Translations under genes and position numbers: made by a program
NCBI RefSeq assembly: GCF_012932495.1
Contig: NZ_JABCNG010000006.1
Span: 1-64,000, forward strand
Direction of reading: 5' to 3'
Source: Novosphingobium sp. SG919
GTDB taxonomy: Bacteria; Pseudomonadota; Alphaproteobacteria; Sphingomonadales; Sphingomonadaceae
Length of the DNA stretch: 64,000 bases
The notes under the pieces: model-generated
What the model saw: only the letters and a program-made list of their open reading frames with translations
Database searches by the model: none
Told to the model about the DNA's origin: nothing
Shown here: positions 1 to 8,556 of the stretch, in pieces
Layout: each line of letters starts with the position of its first letter
Position numbering within the stretch: position 1 is the stretch's first letter

Positions 1-304
1 GTAGCTATCTGGCGACCAACACCGCAGCACCTGGAAACAACCAGGCCGCCGGAAAAACCGGCTGCACCGCATCGGTGAAGCGGCATATATGGAGGGCCAC
101 CGCAGGCGTCAACACCATTTTGCATTTTTGTTGCAGATCCCAGGAAAAGTCCCGGAAATGCTGGGATTTTCTACCATGGCCACAGACAACCCCGGCGCGC
201 TGTGGCAAGGCGGACAGCACTGGTCGGGCGCAATCCGTGATTCTCCTGATTCTTTGCGGCATTGTAAGCCAATCCTTAAACCCGCACGGACTAGATCGCA
301 GTCA
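1..304. other. Leader region with no convincing gene
   Basis: No supported gene is seen in these 304 bases. An open frame runs in from position 89 in phase with the first glycosyltransferase, but its first 72 codons do not look like a glycosyltransferase N-terminus and the family fold begins only after the ATG at 305. A short imperfect stem (TCCCAG around 134, CTGGGA around 161, followed by TTTTC) could be the terminator of a gene outside the window. No clear -35/-10 pair was found. Confidence 0.4.
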
Positions 305-1330
305 ATGGCCGCCCCACCTTACCCCTGCCCCACTTTGCCCGATGGCACGCCCGCGCGCGTCAGCGTGATCGTGCCAGGCTTTGGCGTGGCGGCTTTCCTG
401 GGCGACGCGCTCACGTCCCTGCAACGCCAGACGCTGGAGCCATGGGAAGCCGTGGTGGTGGACGATGGTGATCCCGCCGTGGCCAAGGCCGTAGCGCCCT
501 TTCTGGCCGATCCGCGCATTCGCCTGCTGCAAACGCCGAACCGGGGTGTTTCGGCCGCACGCAACGCCGCCATCGCCGCGAGCCAGGCGCCGCTGATTGC
601 CCTGCTCGATGGGGATGACCTGTTTCGTCCCGGCTATCTGGCCGCCACTGTGCCGCTGCTTGAACAGCAGGCGGACCTGCGCCTGGTGACGTGCAACGCC
701 CGCATGTTTGGCGCGGTGGCAGCCGAACGCTATTGTGTGGAACGGCCCCAGCCGGCGCGCGGCACCTGGATGGACGTGCTGGACCGCTCCTTCAACGTCT
801 ATATCGGATCGACCTTTCGCCGTGCCGATTGCCTGGCCGTGGGCGGCTTTGACGAGACAATGACCCATGCCGAGGATCTCGACCTGTGGGTGCGGCTCAT
901 GGGGTTGGGCGGGCAAGCGCATTATCTGGACGAAGTGCTGTGCGAATATCGCGTGCGCGCCGGCTCGGCCTCGGCCCAGGCCATGCGCCTGCTGCGCGGC
1001 AGCCTCAAAGTCCAGACCAAGGCCCGCGCCACGTTGCCCCCTGGCGCGCCGGAGATTCCCCGGATCGAGCAATTGATGAACGAGACGCGAGACGCGCTGG
1101 CCTTCGAAGAGGCGATCGACCGCATCGTGGCCGGGCAGGCGCGATCGGGCCTGGCCGACTTGCGCCGCATCGGCAGCCAGATGGACGGCCCGGTGTGGCA
1201 GATCGCCATGGCGCTGTGGCACTGGCTGCCCGGCCTTGCCGCCCCGATGCTGCGCTGGCGGCGCCGTGCCCATCGCCGCGGCGGCACCAGCGGCACGCCC
1301 GCCCCCAGCTTCCTGGAAACCGAGCAGTGA
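305..1330 (+). CDS. Family 2 glycosyltransferase
   Basis: Predicted inverting GT-A glycosyltransferase of 341 aa that adds a sugar from a nucleotide-sugar donor to a growing surface polysaccharide. The Rossmann-like start VSVIVPGFG is at residues 19-27. The first acidic motif is DDGD (53-56) instead of the usual DDGS, and the metal/nucleotide-binding DGDD is at 102-105. ENLWVRL-like family features appear as AEDLDLWVRL further on. The ATG at 305 places the fold 18 residues in; the in-frame ATG at 89 is less likely. It is the first gene of a three-gene unit; the next gene starts inside its stop codon (GTGA). Donor and acceptor sugars cannot be inferred. Confidence 0.85.
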   Translation: MAAPPYPCPTLPDGTPARVSVIVPGFGVAAFLGDALTSLQRQTLEPWEAVVVDDGDPAVAKAVAPFLADPRIRLLQTPNRGVSAARNAAIAASQAPLIALLDGDDLFRPGYLAATVPLLEQQADLRLVTCNARMFGAVAAERYCVERPQPARGTWMDVLDRSFNVYIGSTFRRADCLAVGGFDETMTHAEDLDLWVRLMGLGGQAHYLDEVLCEYRVRAGSASAQAMRLLRGSLKVQTKARATLPPGAPEIPRIEQLMNETRDALAFEEAIDRIVAGQARSGLADLRRIGSQMDGPVWQIAMALWHWLPGLAAPMLRWRRRAHRRGGTSGTPAPSFLETEQ

Positions 1331-2331
1331 CGATATCGGGCCCCATTCCGGCCGTGACAGTGGCCACCAGCATGCACAACGCCGCCGCCACCCTGGCCGC
1401 GGCGATCGAAAGCGTGCTGGCCCAGACGTTCGGCGATTTCGAATTCCTGATCCTGGACGATGGATCGACCGACCAAAGCCGTGCCATCGCGCAAGACTAT
1501 GCCGCGCGCGATCCGCGCATTCGCTTGATCGCTATGCCGCGGCAGGGCCTGGTGCCAAGCCTGAACCAGTTGTTTGCGCAAGCACGCGCGCCGCTGGTGG
1601 CCCGGTTCGATGCCGACGACATCTGCCTGCCGCACCGCCTGGAGCGCCAGACCGCCTTTCTGGCCGCCAACCCGGACCATGGCCTGGTGGCAAGCGAAAC
1701 CACGTTCATCGACGCCGACGGCGCCCCGGCGTCCAACCCGCCGGTCCATCGCCCGCACGATCACGGCGCGATCCTGGCCGAACTCGAGCATGGGCCGATC
1801 CTGTGCCACAGCGCCGTCATGGTGCGCACCGACCTGGTGCGTGACGCAGGCGGCTACCGCGCGGTCTATCTTCATGCCGAGGATTATGACTTGTGGCTGC
1901 GCCTGGCCGGCCGCACGCGCATGGCCAATCTGCCCGAATGCCTGCTGGCCTATCGCATCACGCCCGGCCAGGTCAGCACGCGCCATGTGGTGACCCAAGC
2001 GCGCAACGCCGCGATTGCCTGGCTAGCCCACCGCGCGCGCCAGCAAACCGGGCAGGATCCCACCGCAAGCCTGGCCACCCTGCCCGAAATCGACGCGCTC
2101 GATGCGGTGTTCGGCGCGGGCAGCGCGGCCTATGTGCGCCAGCGCATGATCGACCGGCTGATCTATGCGCCCGATCGCCTGGCGGGCGAAGCATGGCCCG
2201 TGCTGGCCGGCCATATTGCCGACGTGGGTGCGCAGCCGCGCCTGTGGCGGGCCGCGCTGCGCATGCTGCGGGCCGGGCGACCGTTGCGCGCGGCGCAGGC
2301 GGCGGCCACGCTGCTGCGGCACGCGGCATGA
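1327..2331 (+). CDS. Family 2 glycosyltransferase (second copy)
   Basis: A second GT-A family 2 glycosyltransferase, 334 aa. The typical opening strand AVTVATSMHN is followed by DDGSTD (residues 44-49) and the metal-binding FDADD near residue 97; AEDYDLWLRL is the usual downstream acidic block. A GTG start is chosen because it overlaps the preceding stop codon (GTGA), and the longer frame upstream of it is only a shadow of the first glycosyltransferase. Its own stop overlaps the ATG of the flippase gene. The three genes are therefore translationally coupled, which suggests sequential sugar additions to one lipid-linked repeat unit. Confidence 0.85.
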   Translation: MTISGPIPAVTVATSMHNAAATLAAAIESVLAQTFGDFEFLILDDGSTDQSRAIAQDYAARDPRIRLIAMPRQGLVPSLNQLFAQARAPLVARFDADDICLPHRLERQTAFLAANPDHGLVASETTFIDADGAPASNPPVHRPHDHGAILAELEHGPILCHSAVMVRTDLVRDAGGYRAVYLHAEDYDLWLRLAGRTRMANLPECLLAYRITPGQVSTRHVVTQARNAAIAWLAHRARQQTGQDPTASLATLPEIDALDAVFGAGSAAYVRQRMIDRLIYAPDRLAGEAWPVLAGHIADVGAQPRLWRAALRMLRAGRPLRAAQAAATLLRHAA

Positions 2332-3854
2332 GCACGACAAACTCCCGCCGCCCACATCCGGCCACCGGCAGCCCGCCACCGGAAATGTCCGTACGCACGG
2401 CCGCCGCCTGGGCGCTGGTATCGCAATATGCGTCTTTCGCGATCCAGTTCGCGACCAGCGTCGTATTGGCACGCTGGTTCATTACCCCGGCGCAATTGGG
2501 GCTGTTTTCGATCGCCTTCGCCGCGGTCACGATCGTCGCGTTCCTCCAGGATTTCGGCGTGGCGCGCTATGTCAACGGCGAGCGCGACCTGACGCCCGAA
2601 AAGCTCCAGACCGCGTTCACCATTTCCGTGATCTTTGCCTGGGGCATTGCCCTGCTGGCACTGGCTTGCGCGGTGCCGGTCGCACGGTTCTATGGCGATC
2701 CGGCGCTGCTGCCGGTCCTGCTGGTGGTGGCATCGTCGTATCTGCTGGTACCGCTGTCGATCGTGCCGCAGGCCACGTGCCAGCGGCGCATGGACTACAA
2801 GTCCAATACCATGATCGAGGTGGGCTCTTCCATTGCCAACGCAGCGGCGGCCGTGACGCTGGCAGTGCTGGGCCATGGCGCGCTGGCGCTGGCCTGGGGC
2901 GCCTTTGCCCAGCAGGGTGCGCGCCTGGTGGTGAGCCAGTGGCGCGCCGGATTGATGGTGCCCTGGCCGCTGCGGCTGAAAGGCGCACGGCCGGTGCTGG
3001 AACTGGGCGGCACCAATTCGGTGCTTTCCACCTGCTATTCGATCACCGCCCGCGCGCCCGAACTGGTCATTGGCCGCTTGATCGACAACACCGCCGTGGG
3101 CCTGTTTGCCCGGGCGTCTGGCCTGGCCCTGCAATTGCGCATGCTGGTGGCCGGCGCCGTAACCGGGGTGTTCTATCCCGCGTTCCGCCGCGTGCGCGAC
3201 CAGGGCGATCCGCTGGGGCCGCCCTACCTGCGCGTGGTGGCTGCCTATACCGGCGTGACCTGGCCGGCGATGGCGGGCATTGCCACGCTGGCGCAGCCGC
3301 TGATCCTCGCGCTCTATGGCCCCCGCTGGGTGGCGGCCGCCCCGCTGCTGCTGTGGGTGGCGTTGGCGCAGTTGTGCTATATTTCCTTGCCGCTCAATGC
3401 CGATCTGCCGTTGCTGCTGGGCCGCAAGCGCGGCCTGATCCATCGCAACGTGGCCGAAACGGTGCTGTCGGTGGGCATGATCATGGCCGCGGCGCCCTTT
3501 GGCCTGGTGCCCGTCGCGATTTCGCGCTTTGTCCATGGGCTGTTGTGGATGGCAATCTATGCGCCGTTCATGCGCGCCATGCTCGATTTTGCCTGGCGCG
3601 ACCTGCTGCGCATCTATGCCCAAAGCCTGGCTGCCACGCTGGCCGCCGTGGCGCCACTGCTGGCCAGCTATGCGCTGTGGGCGGGGCCGGCGGCGTGCAG
3701 CCTGGGCCAGGCGGCCAGCATGGTGGCCGCCGGCATCCTGTGCTGGCTTTTGGTGATGCGCATCACCCGCCATCCGCTGCTGGGCGAAGTGCTGGGCCTG
3801 CTGGGCGAGATCATGGCCGCCCTGCCCTGGCGCAAACAGACCGTTTCGGGCTGA
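2328..3854 (+). CDS. Lipopolysaccharide/O-antigen flippase-like membrane protein
   Basis: A 508-aa polytopic protein of the MATE-like polysaccharide exporter superfamily (RfbX/Wzx group). It would flip undecaprenyl-linked oligosaccharide across the inner membrane. Many hydrophobic segments run from about residue 25 to the end, with short charged loops such as YVNGERDLTPEKLQ after helix 2, a common feature of Wzx-like proteins. The ATG overlaps the preceding stop (ATGA). Together with the two glycosyltransferases it forms the right-hand end of a polysaccharide cluster that probably continues left of the window. Confidence 0.85.
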   Translation: MSTTNSRRPHPATGSPPPEMSVRTAAAWALVSQYASFAIQFATSVVLARWFITPAQLGLFSIAFAAVTIVAFLQDFGVARYVNGERDLTPEKLQTAFTISVIFAWGIALLALACAVPVARFYGDPALLPVLLVVASSYLLVPLSIVPQATCQRRMDYKSNTMIEVGSSIANAAAAVTLAVLGHGALALAWGAFAQQGARLVVSQWRAGLMVPWPLRLKGARPVLELGGTNSVLSTCYSITARAPELVIGRLIDNTAVGLFARASGLALQLRMLVAGAVTGVFYPAFRRVRDQGDPLGPPYLRVVAAYTGVTWPAMAGIATLAQPLILALYGPRWVAAAPLLLWVALAQLCYISLPLNADLPLLLGRKRGLIHRNVAETVLSVGMIMAAAPFGLVPVAISRFVHGLLWMAIYAPFMRAMLDFAWRDLLRIYAQSLAATLAAVAPLLASYALWAGPAACSLGQAASMVAAGILCWLLVMRITRHPLLGEVLGLLGEIMAALPWRKQTVSG

Positions 3855-3948
3855 AAACGGGCGAAAAATTCGCAATGCAGCATTGAAATAAGCCATGGCG
3901 CTGCCGTTCAAGCAGGCGTAACCTGCGTGGCGGAGAGGAACAAGAACC

Positions 3949-4917
3949 ATGACGATGCTGGCCCCCAAGGTTGCCGGCACGCTTGGCCTGCTGGCCCTTG
4001 CGGCGGCGGCCCTGCCGGTGTCGGCGCAAACCGCGCCATCTGCCCCCGCGCCTGCGGCACTGATGCCCGATATCCAGCCCCCGATGGAAGAAATCCGGTT
4101 GAGCCACGATGCCCGTGCCCGGCTTACCGTGCCGGTGACGATCGGCAGCGCGGGGCCGTTTGCCTTCCTGGTCGATACCGGGGCGGAGCGCACCGTGCTG
4201 ACACGACAGACCGCGCAAGTGCTGGGCCTGGAGCCCAGCGGCCGCGCCCGGTTGGTGAGCGTGGCGGGACTGGAAGACGTCGACCTGGTGAAGGTTGCGG
4301 AAATTTCGCTCGGCACGCGCCGCTTTGCCGGACTGGAAGCGCCGCTGGTCGACGGCGCGGATCTGGAGGCTGAGGGGATCGTGGGTCTCGATGGCTTGCA
4401 AGACCAGCGCATCACGATCGATTTTGCCGCCAACCGCCTGATGATCGGCAATGCCGCGCCCGATGTACCCCAGGCAGACAGCTATGACATCGTGGTCACC
4501 GCCCGCCGCCGCTCGGGCCAGCTGATCATGACCGAGGCGACGGTCGATGGCGTGCGCACCGATGTGATGATCGACACCGGATCGGACGTCTCCATCGGCA
4601 ACCGCGCGCTACAACGCGCGCTATCGCGGCAGGGGGTGGTGCAGCAGGCCCGCCTTGTCGCGGTGACCGGGCAAAGCATCGCCGCCGACGTGGGCCATGC
4701 CCGCACCATGCGCATCGGCGGTATGGATATCAACAACCTGACGTTCGCCTTTGCCGATGCCCCGGCCTTTGCCCACCTGCGGCTCAACCGCCGCCCTGCG
4801 CTGCTGCTGGGCATGCGTGATTTGAGCGCGTTCCAGAAAGTCGCCATCGATTTTGCCCGGCGCAAGGTGATGTTCGATTTCACCCCGGCACCGGCGCCGG
4901 CACTCGCCGCGCGTTAA
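3949..4917 (+). CDS. Secreted aspartyl protease with two retropepsin-like DTG motifs
   Basis: A 322-aa protein with a signal peptide (hydrophobic core 8-25, cleavage near VSA-QT). Two retropepsin-like domains follow: FLVDTGAE with DTG at 76-78, and VMIDTGSD with DTG at 209-211. Retropepsins normally act as homodimers, each chain giving one DTG; having two in one chain suggests an intramolecular pseudo-dimer like pepsin. It should act in the periplasm or on the outer surface. The ATG at 3949 has a good GGAGAGGA ribosome site ten bases upstream. It stands alone between the flippase and the ABC exporter. Substrate unknown. Confidence 0.8.
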   Translation: MTMLAPKVAGTLGLLALAAAALPVSAQTAPSAPAPAALMPDIQPPMEEIRLSHDARARLTVPVTIGSAGPFAFLVDTGAERTVLTRQTAQVLGLEPSGRARLVSVAGLEDVDLVKVAEISLGTRRFAGLEAPLVDGADLEAEGIVGLDGLQDQRITIDFAANRLMIGNAAPDVPQADSYDIVVTARRRSGQLIMTEATVDGVRTDVMIDTGSDVSIGNRALQRALSRQGVVQQARLVAVTGQSIAADVGHARTMRIGGMDINNLTFAFADAPAFAHLRLNRRPALLLGMRDLSAFQKVAIDFARRKVMFDFTPAPAPALAAR

Positions 4918-4977
4918 CGTGGCCGGCGGCGAAACGGCAGTGAGATCCCGGGTGGCAACGGCCGGCAAAATGCCTAT

Positions 4978-6816
4978 GTGAAGGCCATGCCGCCCGAGAA
5001 CGCCCAAAAAAACCCGAATGCACCTGGCGCCCGTCATGATGGCTGGCACACGCTCAAGCGCTTCCTGCCTTATCTCTGGCCGGTGGACAATCCGGGCCTG
5101 CGCTGGCGCATCGTGGTGGCCTGCCTGTTCATTCTGGCATCCACAGGGGTGCAGCTGACCCTGCCCTATCTGCTCAAGTGGGCGGTCGATGCCATGAACG
5201 TGACCGGGCCACGGCTTGGCATGTTGGCAATGTGGACGGTGCTGGCCTACTCGTTCGGCCGCTTTGCCTGGGTGGCATTCGACAACTTGCGCAACATCGT
5301 GTTCGAACGGGTGGGCCAGGATGCCACGCGCGCCTTGGCCGAGCATGTCTTTGCCCAGCTTCACCGCCTGTCCTTGCGCTTTCACCTGGCGCGGCGCACC
5401 GGCGAAGTGACCAAGACGATCGAGCGCGGGACCAAGAGCATCGACACGATGCTCTATTTCATGCTGTTCAACATCGCCCCCACCATCCTGCAACTGATCG
5501 TGGTGGCGGTGATTTTCTGGATCACCTTTGGCTGGGGGCTGGTGGCCGCGACGGCCGTGGCAGTGGCCGCCTATATCTGGGTGACGCGCACGATCACCGA
5601 ATGGCGCACCCATTTGCGCGAGCGGATGAACCGGCTGGACGGGCAGGCCCTGTCGCGCGCGGTGGATTCGCTGCTCAACTATGAAACGGTGAAGTATTTC
5701 GGGGCAGAGCGGCGCGAGGAAGCGCGCTATGGCCAGGCCGCGCGCGCTTATGCCGAAGCGGCGATCACCAGCGAAAACAGCCTGGGCCTGCTCAATATTG
5801 CCCAGGCCATGGTGATCAGCCTGCTGATGGCCGGCGCCCTCGCCTATACCGTGTGGGGCTGGTGGCATGGCCGCTACACCGCCGGGCAACTGGTCTTCGT
5901 GCAGACTTATCTCACCCAGTTGTTCCGCCCGCTCGACATGCTCGGCATGGTCTATCGCACGATCCGCCAGGGGCTGATCGACATGGCCGAGATGTTCCGC
6001 CTGATCGACACCCAGGTGGAAGTGGCCGACAAGCCCGGCGCGCCGGCGCTGGTGGTGCGCCGCCCTTCGGTCACGTTCGACAACGTGGTGTTCGGTTATG
6101 ATCCCGACCGCACGATCCTGCATGGCCTGTCGTTCGAAGTACCGGCCGGCAGCCGCGTGGCCATCGTCGGGCCGTCGGGCGCGGGCAAGTCCACCATCGC
6201 GCGCCTGCTGTTCCGGTTCTACGATCCGCGTTCGGGCCGTATCCTGATCGACGGGCAGGACATTGCCGGGGTCACCCAGGCAAGCCTGCGCGCCGCGATC
6301 GGCATCGTGCCCCAGGATTCGGTGCTGTTCAACGACACCATCGGCTACAACATCGCCTATGGCCGCGAAGGCGCCACCGCAGACGACGTGGCAGCGGCCG
6401 CGCGCGGGGCGGCGATTGCCGATTTCATCGCGCGTCTGCCCCATGGGCTCGACACCGAAGTGGGCGAACGCGGCCTGAAACTGTCGGGCGGGGAAAAGCA
6501 GCGCGTGGCGATTGCCCGCACGCTGGTGAAGAACCCGCCGATCCTGCTGTTCGACGAGGCGACCAGCGCGCTCGACACCCGCACCGAGCAGGACATCCTG
6601 GGCACCTTGCGCGATGTGGCGGGGGGCCGCACCACGCTGTCGATCGCGCACCGGCTTTCCACCATTGCCGACAGCGACACGATCCTGGTGATCGACCAGG
6701 GCCGCCTGGTGGAACAGGGCGGCCACACCGACCTGCTGCGCCGCGCCGGCCTTTATGCCGAAATGTGGGCGCGCCAGGCGGCCGAGGGCGAGGAACTGGG
6801 CCAGGCGGCAGAGTAA
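4978..6816 (+). CDS. ABC transporter of mitochondrial Atm1/HMT1 type (fused membrane and ATPase domains)
   Basis: A half-transporter of 612 aa that should homodimerise in the inner membrane. The first ~350 residues are a six-helix exporter domain containing the Atm1-family stretch VDSLLNYETVKYFGAE. The ATPase follows: Walker A GPSGAGKST near 398, signature LSGGEKQRVA near 501, Walker B ILLFDEATSALD near 521. Bacterial Atm1 homologues export glutathione-linked compounds and help with metal detoxification; that role is inferred here. The start is GTG at 4978, with an alternative ATG three codons later. It is monocistronic by spacing. Confidence 0.88.
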   Translation: MKAMPPENAQKNPNAPGARHDGWHTLKRFLPYLWPVDNPGLRWRIVVACLFILASTGVQLTLPYLLKWAVDAMNVTGPRLGMLAMWTVLAYSFGRFAWVAFDNLRNIVFERVGQDATRALAEHVFAQLHRLSLRFHLARRTGEVTKTIERGTKSIDTMLYFMLFNIAPTILQLIVVAVIFWITFGWGLVAATAVAVAAYIWVTRTITEWRTHLRERMNRLDGQALSRAVDSLLNYETVKYFGAERREEARYGQAARAYAEAAITSENSLGLLNIAQAMVISLLMAGALAYTVWGWWHGRYTAGQLVFVQTYLTQLFRPLDMLGMVYRTIRQGLIDMAEMFRLIDTQVEVADKPGAPALVVRRPSVTFDNVVFGYDPDRTILHGLSFEVPAGSRVAIVGPSGAGKSTIARLLFRFYDPRSGRILIDGQDIAGVTQASLRAAIGIVPQDSVLFNDTIGYNIAYGREGATADDVAAAARGAAIADFIARLPHGLDTEVGERGLKLSGGEKQRVAIARTLVKNPPILLFDEATSALDTRTEQDILGTLRDVAGGRTTLSIAHRLSTIADSDTILVIDQGRLVEQGGHTDLLRRAGLYAEMWARQAAEGEELGQAAE

Positions 6817-6871
6817 CGCGCGCCAGGTTCAGGGTTGCGCGGGGCTCCGGACCTGGCAGCCCAGCGCACAC

Positions 6872-7072
6872 TTACTTCACCACATCGGCCCCGTGCCAGA
6901 CCACGGCTTGCGCCACCTTGATGCAGTCCATGCCGCCATCATACGTGATCGAGGGTGAGCCATAGAGCCGCCAGCCCTGGGCCAGGGCTTCGGACACGCG
7001 CTCGCAAAAGGCGCGGTCGTCCTTGCCGGTGAGCAGGCGATAGATCGGGCGATTGCCGGGCGTTTCATGCAT
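6872..7072 (-). CDS. Small DUF1737-type protein
   Basis: A 66-aa protein matching the short DUF1737 family: it opens with a YRLLTGKDD motif (residues 11-19) and continues with EALAQGWRLYGSPSITYDG, the family core. Function is unknown; these proteins are soluble and single-domain. The frame stays open far upstream, but that part is antisense to the POT transporter, so the ATG at 7072 is chosen. It is transcribed divergently from the transporter with about 66 bp between the starts. Confidence 0.7.
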   Translation of the reverse strand: MHETPGNRPIYRLLTGKDDRAFCERVSEALAQGWRLYGSPSITYDGGMDCIKVAQAVVWHGADVVK

Positions 7073-7138
7073 GGCCTGCGGTGTATCACGCCGGCGTGCG
7101 CTTGCCAGCCCCGGCATTTGGCGGCACCAGATGCGCGC

Positions 7139-8536
7139 ATGGAACCGATCGCCAGCCCCGACGCAATTGCCGCCCCGATCCCCGAAAAGCGCGCGTTGCT
7201 CGACCATCCAAGGGGGCTGTGGGTGCTGGCTGGCACCGAACTGTGGGATCGCATTTCCTGGCATGGCATGGTGGCCATGCTGGTGCTCTACATGACGGGC
7301 GAATTGCTGCTGCCCGGCCGGGTGGAGCACGTCATCGGCTTTGCCGGCTATCGCGCCGGGCTGGAGCACGTGTTCGGCCCGATGAACGTGACGCAACTCG
7401 CCACGCAGACGTTCGCGCTCTATTTCGCGGCGATCACGTTCCTGCCGCTGGTGGGCGGATGGATCGGCGACAGGGTCATGCCCCGGCGCGCGGCGGTGAG
7501 CCTGGGCGCGCTGACGATGACGGCGGGCCATTTCGCCATGGCGTTCGATGCCACGTTCCTCATGGCGCTGGTCCTGCTGGTGATCGGCGCCGGGCTGTTG
7601 CGCGGCAACCTGATGCCGCAGATCCGCGCGCTCTATGCCGCCGGGGATCGCCGCCTGGGCGATGCGTTCCAGGTCTATACGTTCGCGATCAACGTGGGTG
7701 CCTTCATCGCACCGATCGCCAGTGGCACGATGGCCAAGTATTATGGCTGGCACGCCGGCTTTGCCGTGGCGGGCGTGGGCATGCTGGCCGGCCTGGTGTG
7801 GTATCTGGCCGGCTCGCGGCACCTGCCCGCGCAAGTGCCGCCGCTCCAGGCCGGCCCGGCCCGCCAGCTGACTGCGGCGGAAAAGCGCAATATGTGGCTG
7901 CTGGCCCTGGTCTGGCCGTTCAGCGTGGCGTTCTGGACCGCCCAGGCACAAGTCTGGAATGTCTACAGCCTGTGGGTGCGCGACCATATCGACATGGTCG
8001 TGGGCGGCTTTGCCGTGCCGATCCCCTGGCTGCAATCGCTTGACGGGCTTGCCCCCGCGTTCGAGGCGCCCTTGCTGATCCTACTGTGGCGCTGGCAGGC
8101 TTCGCGCCAGGCCGAATCCGACAGCCTGGGCAAGCTTGCCACGGGCTGCCTGATCTTCGCCGGGTCCACCCTGTTGCTGGCGCTGGTGCCGACCAACACG
8201 CGGGGCACGATCTGGCTGCCGGTGGCGTTCCACCTGCTGTCCAACCTGGGGGCGATGTTCTTTGCCCCGGTCATGCACGCCACGTTCGCGGCGCGCGCGC
8301 CAGAGCGCTGGCGCGGTACGCTGATCGGGATGGACATGATGTCGGTGGCGGTGGCCAGCCTGATCAGCGGGCCGATGGGCGGCTGGTACACGCGCGTCAG
8401 CCCGCCGCTGTTCTGGATGGTGACGGCCGCGATTCCGGCGGTGGCCGGGGCCCTGCTGCTAGCCCTGCGCCGCCCGCTGCGCGCGTTCGGCGGCCCCGAC
8501 CCGCTGGTGCAAACGACAGCAGCGCCCGCCCACTGA
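7139..8536 (+). CDS. POT/PTR-family peptide transporter (MFS)
   Basis: A 465-aa proton-coupled oligopeptide transporter-like protein with about 12-14 hydrophobic segments. POT features are the long helix 1-2 region with a conserved GTELWDRISWHGM segment (ExxER-like area), and LPLVGGWIGDRVM, the family's GG.ADR motif after helix 2. It should import di- and tripeptides across the inner membrane. The ATG at 7139 is chosen since the upstream in-frame extension lies over the divergent DUF1737 gene. It converges with hslU, only 20 bp apart. Confidence 0.82.
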   Translation: MEPIASPDAIAAPIPEKRALLDHPRGLWVLAGTELWDRISWHGMVAMLVLYMTGELLLPGRVEHVIGFAGYRAGLEHVFGPMNVTQLATQTFALYFAAITFLPLVGGWIGDRVMPRRAAVSLGALTMTAGHFAMAFDATFLMALVLLVIGAGLLRGNLMPQIRALYAAGDRRLGDAFQVYTFAINVGAFIAPIASGTMAKYYGWHAGFAVAGVGMLAGLVWYLAGSRHLPAQVPPLQAGPARQLTAAEKRNMWLLALVWPFSVAFWTAQAQVWNVYSLWVRDHIDMVVGGFAVPIPWLQSLDGLAPAFEAPLLILLWRWQASRQAESDSLGKLATGCLIFAGSTLLLALVPTNTRGTIWLPVAFHLLSNLGAMFFAPVMHATFAARAPERWRGTLIGMDMMSVAVASLISGPMGGWYTRVSPPLFWMVTAAIPAVAGALLLALRRPLRAFGGPDPLVQTTAAPAH

Positions 8537-8556
8537 GGGCTGGCGCTGCCATCTGG

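Noticed and set aside
89..304. N-terminal extension of the first glycosyltransferase
   Set aside because: The 72 added residues are unlike a glycosyltransferase and the ATG at 305 gives the normal family start.
7073..8035. Long minus-strand extension of the DUF1737 frame
   Set aside because: It is antisense to the POT transporter, His/Gln/Arg-rich and shows no protein family; only the first 66 codons before 7072 are supported.
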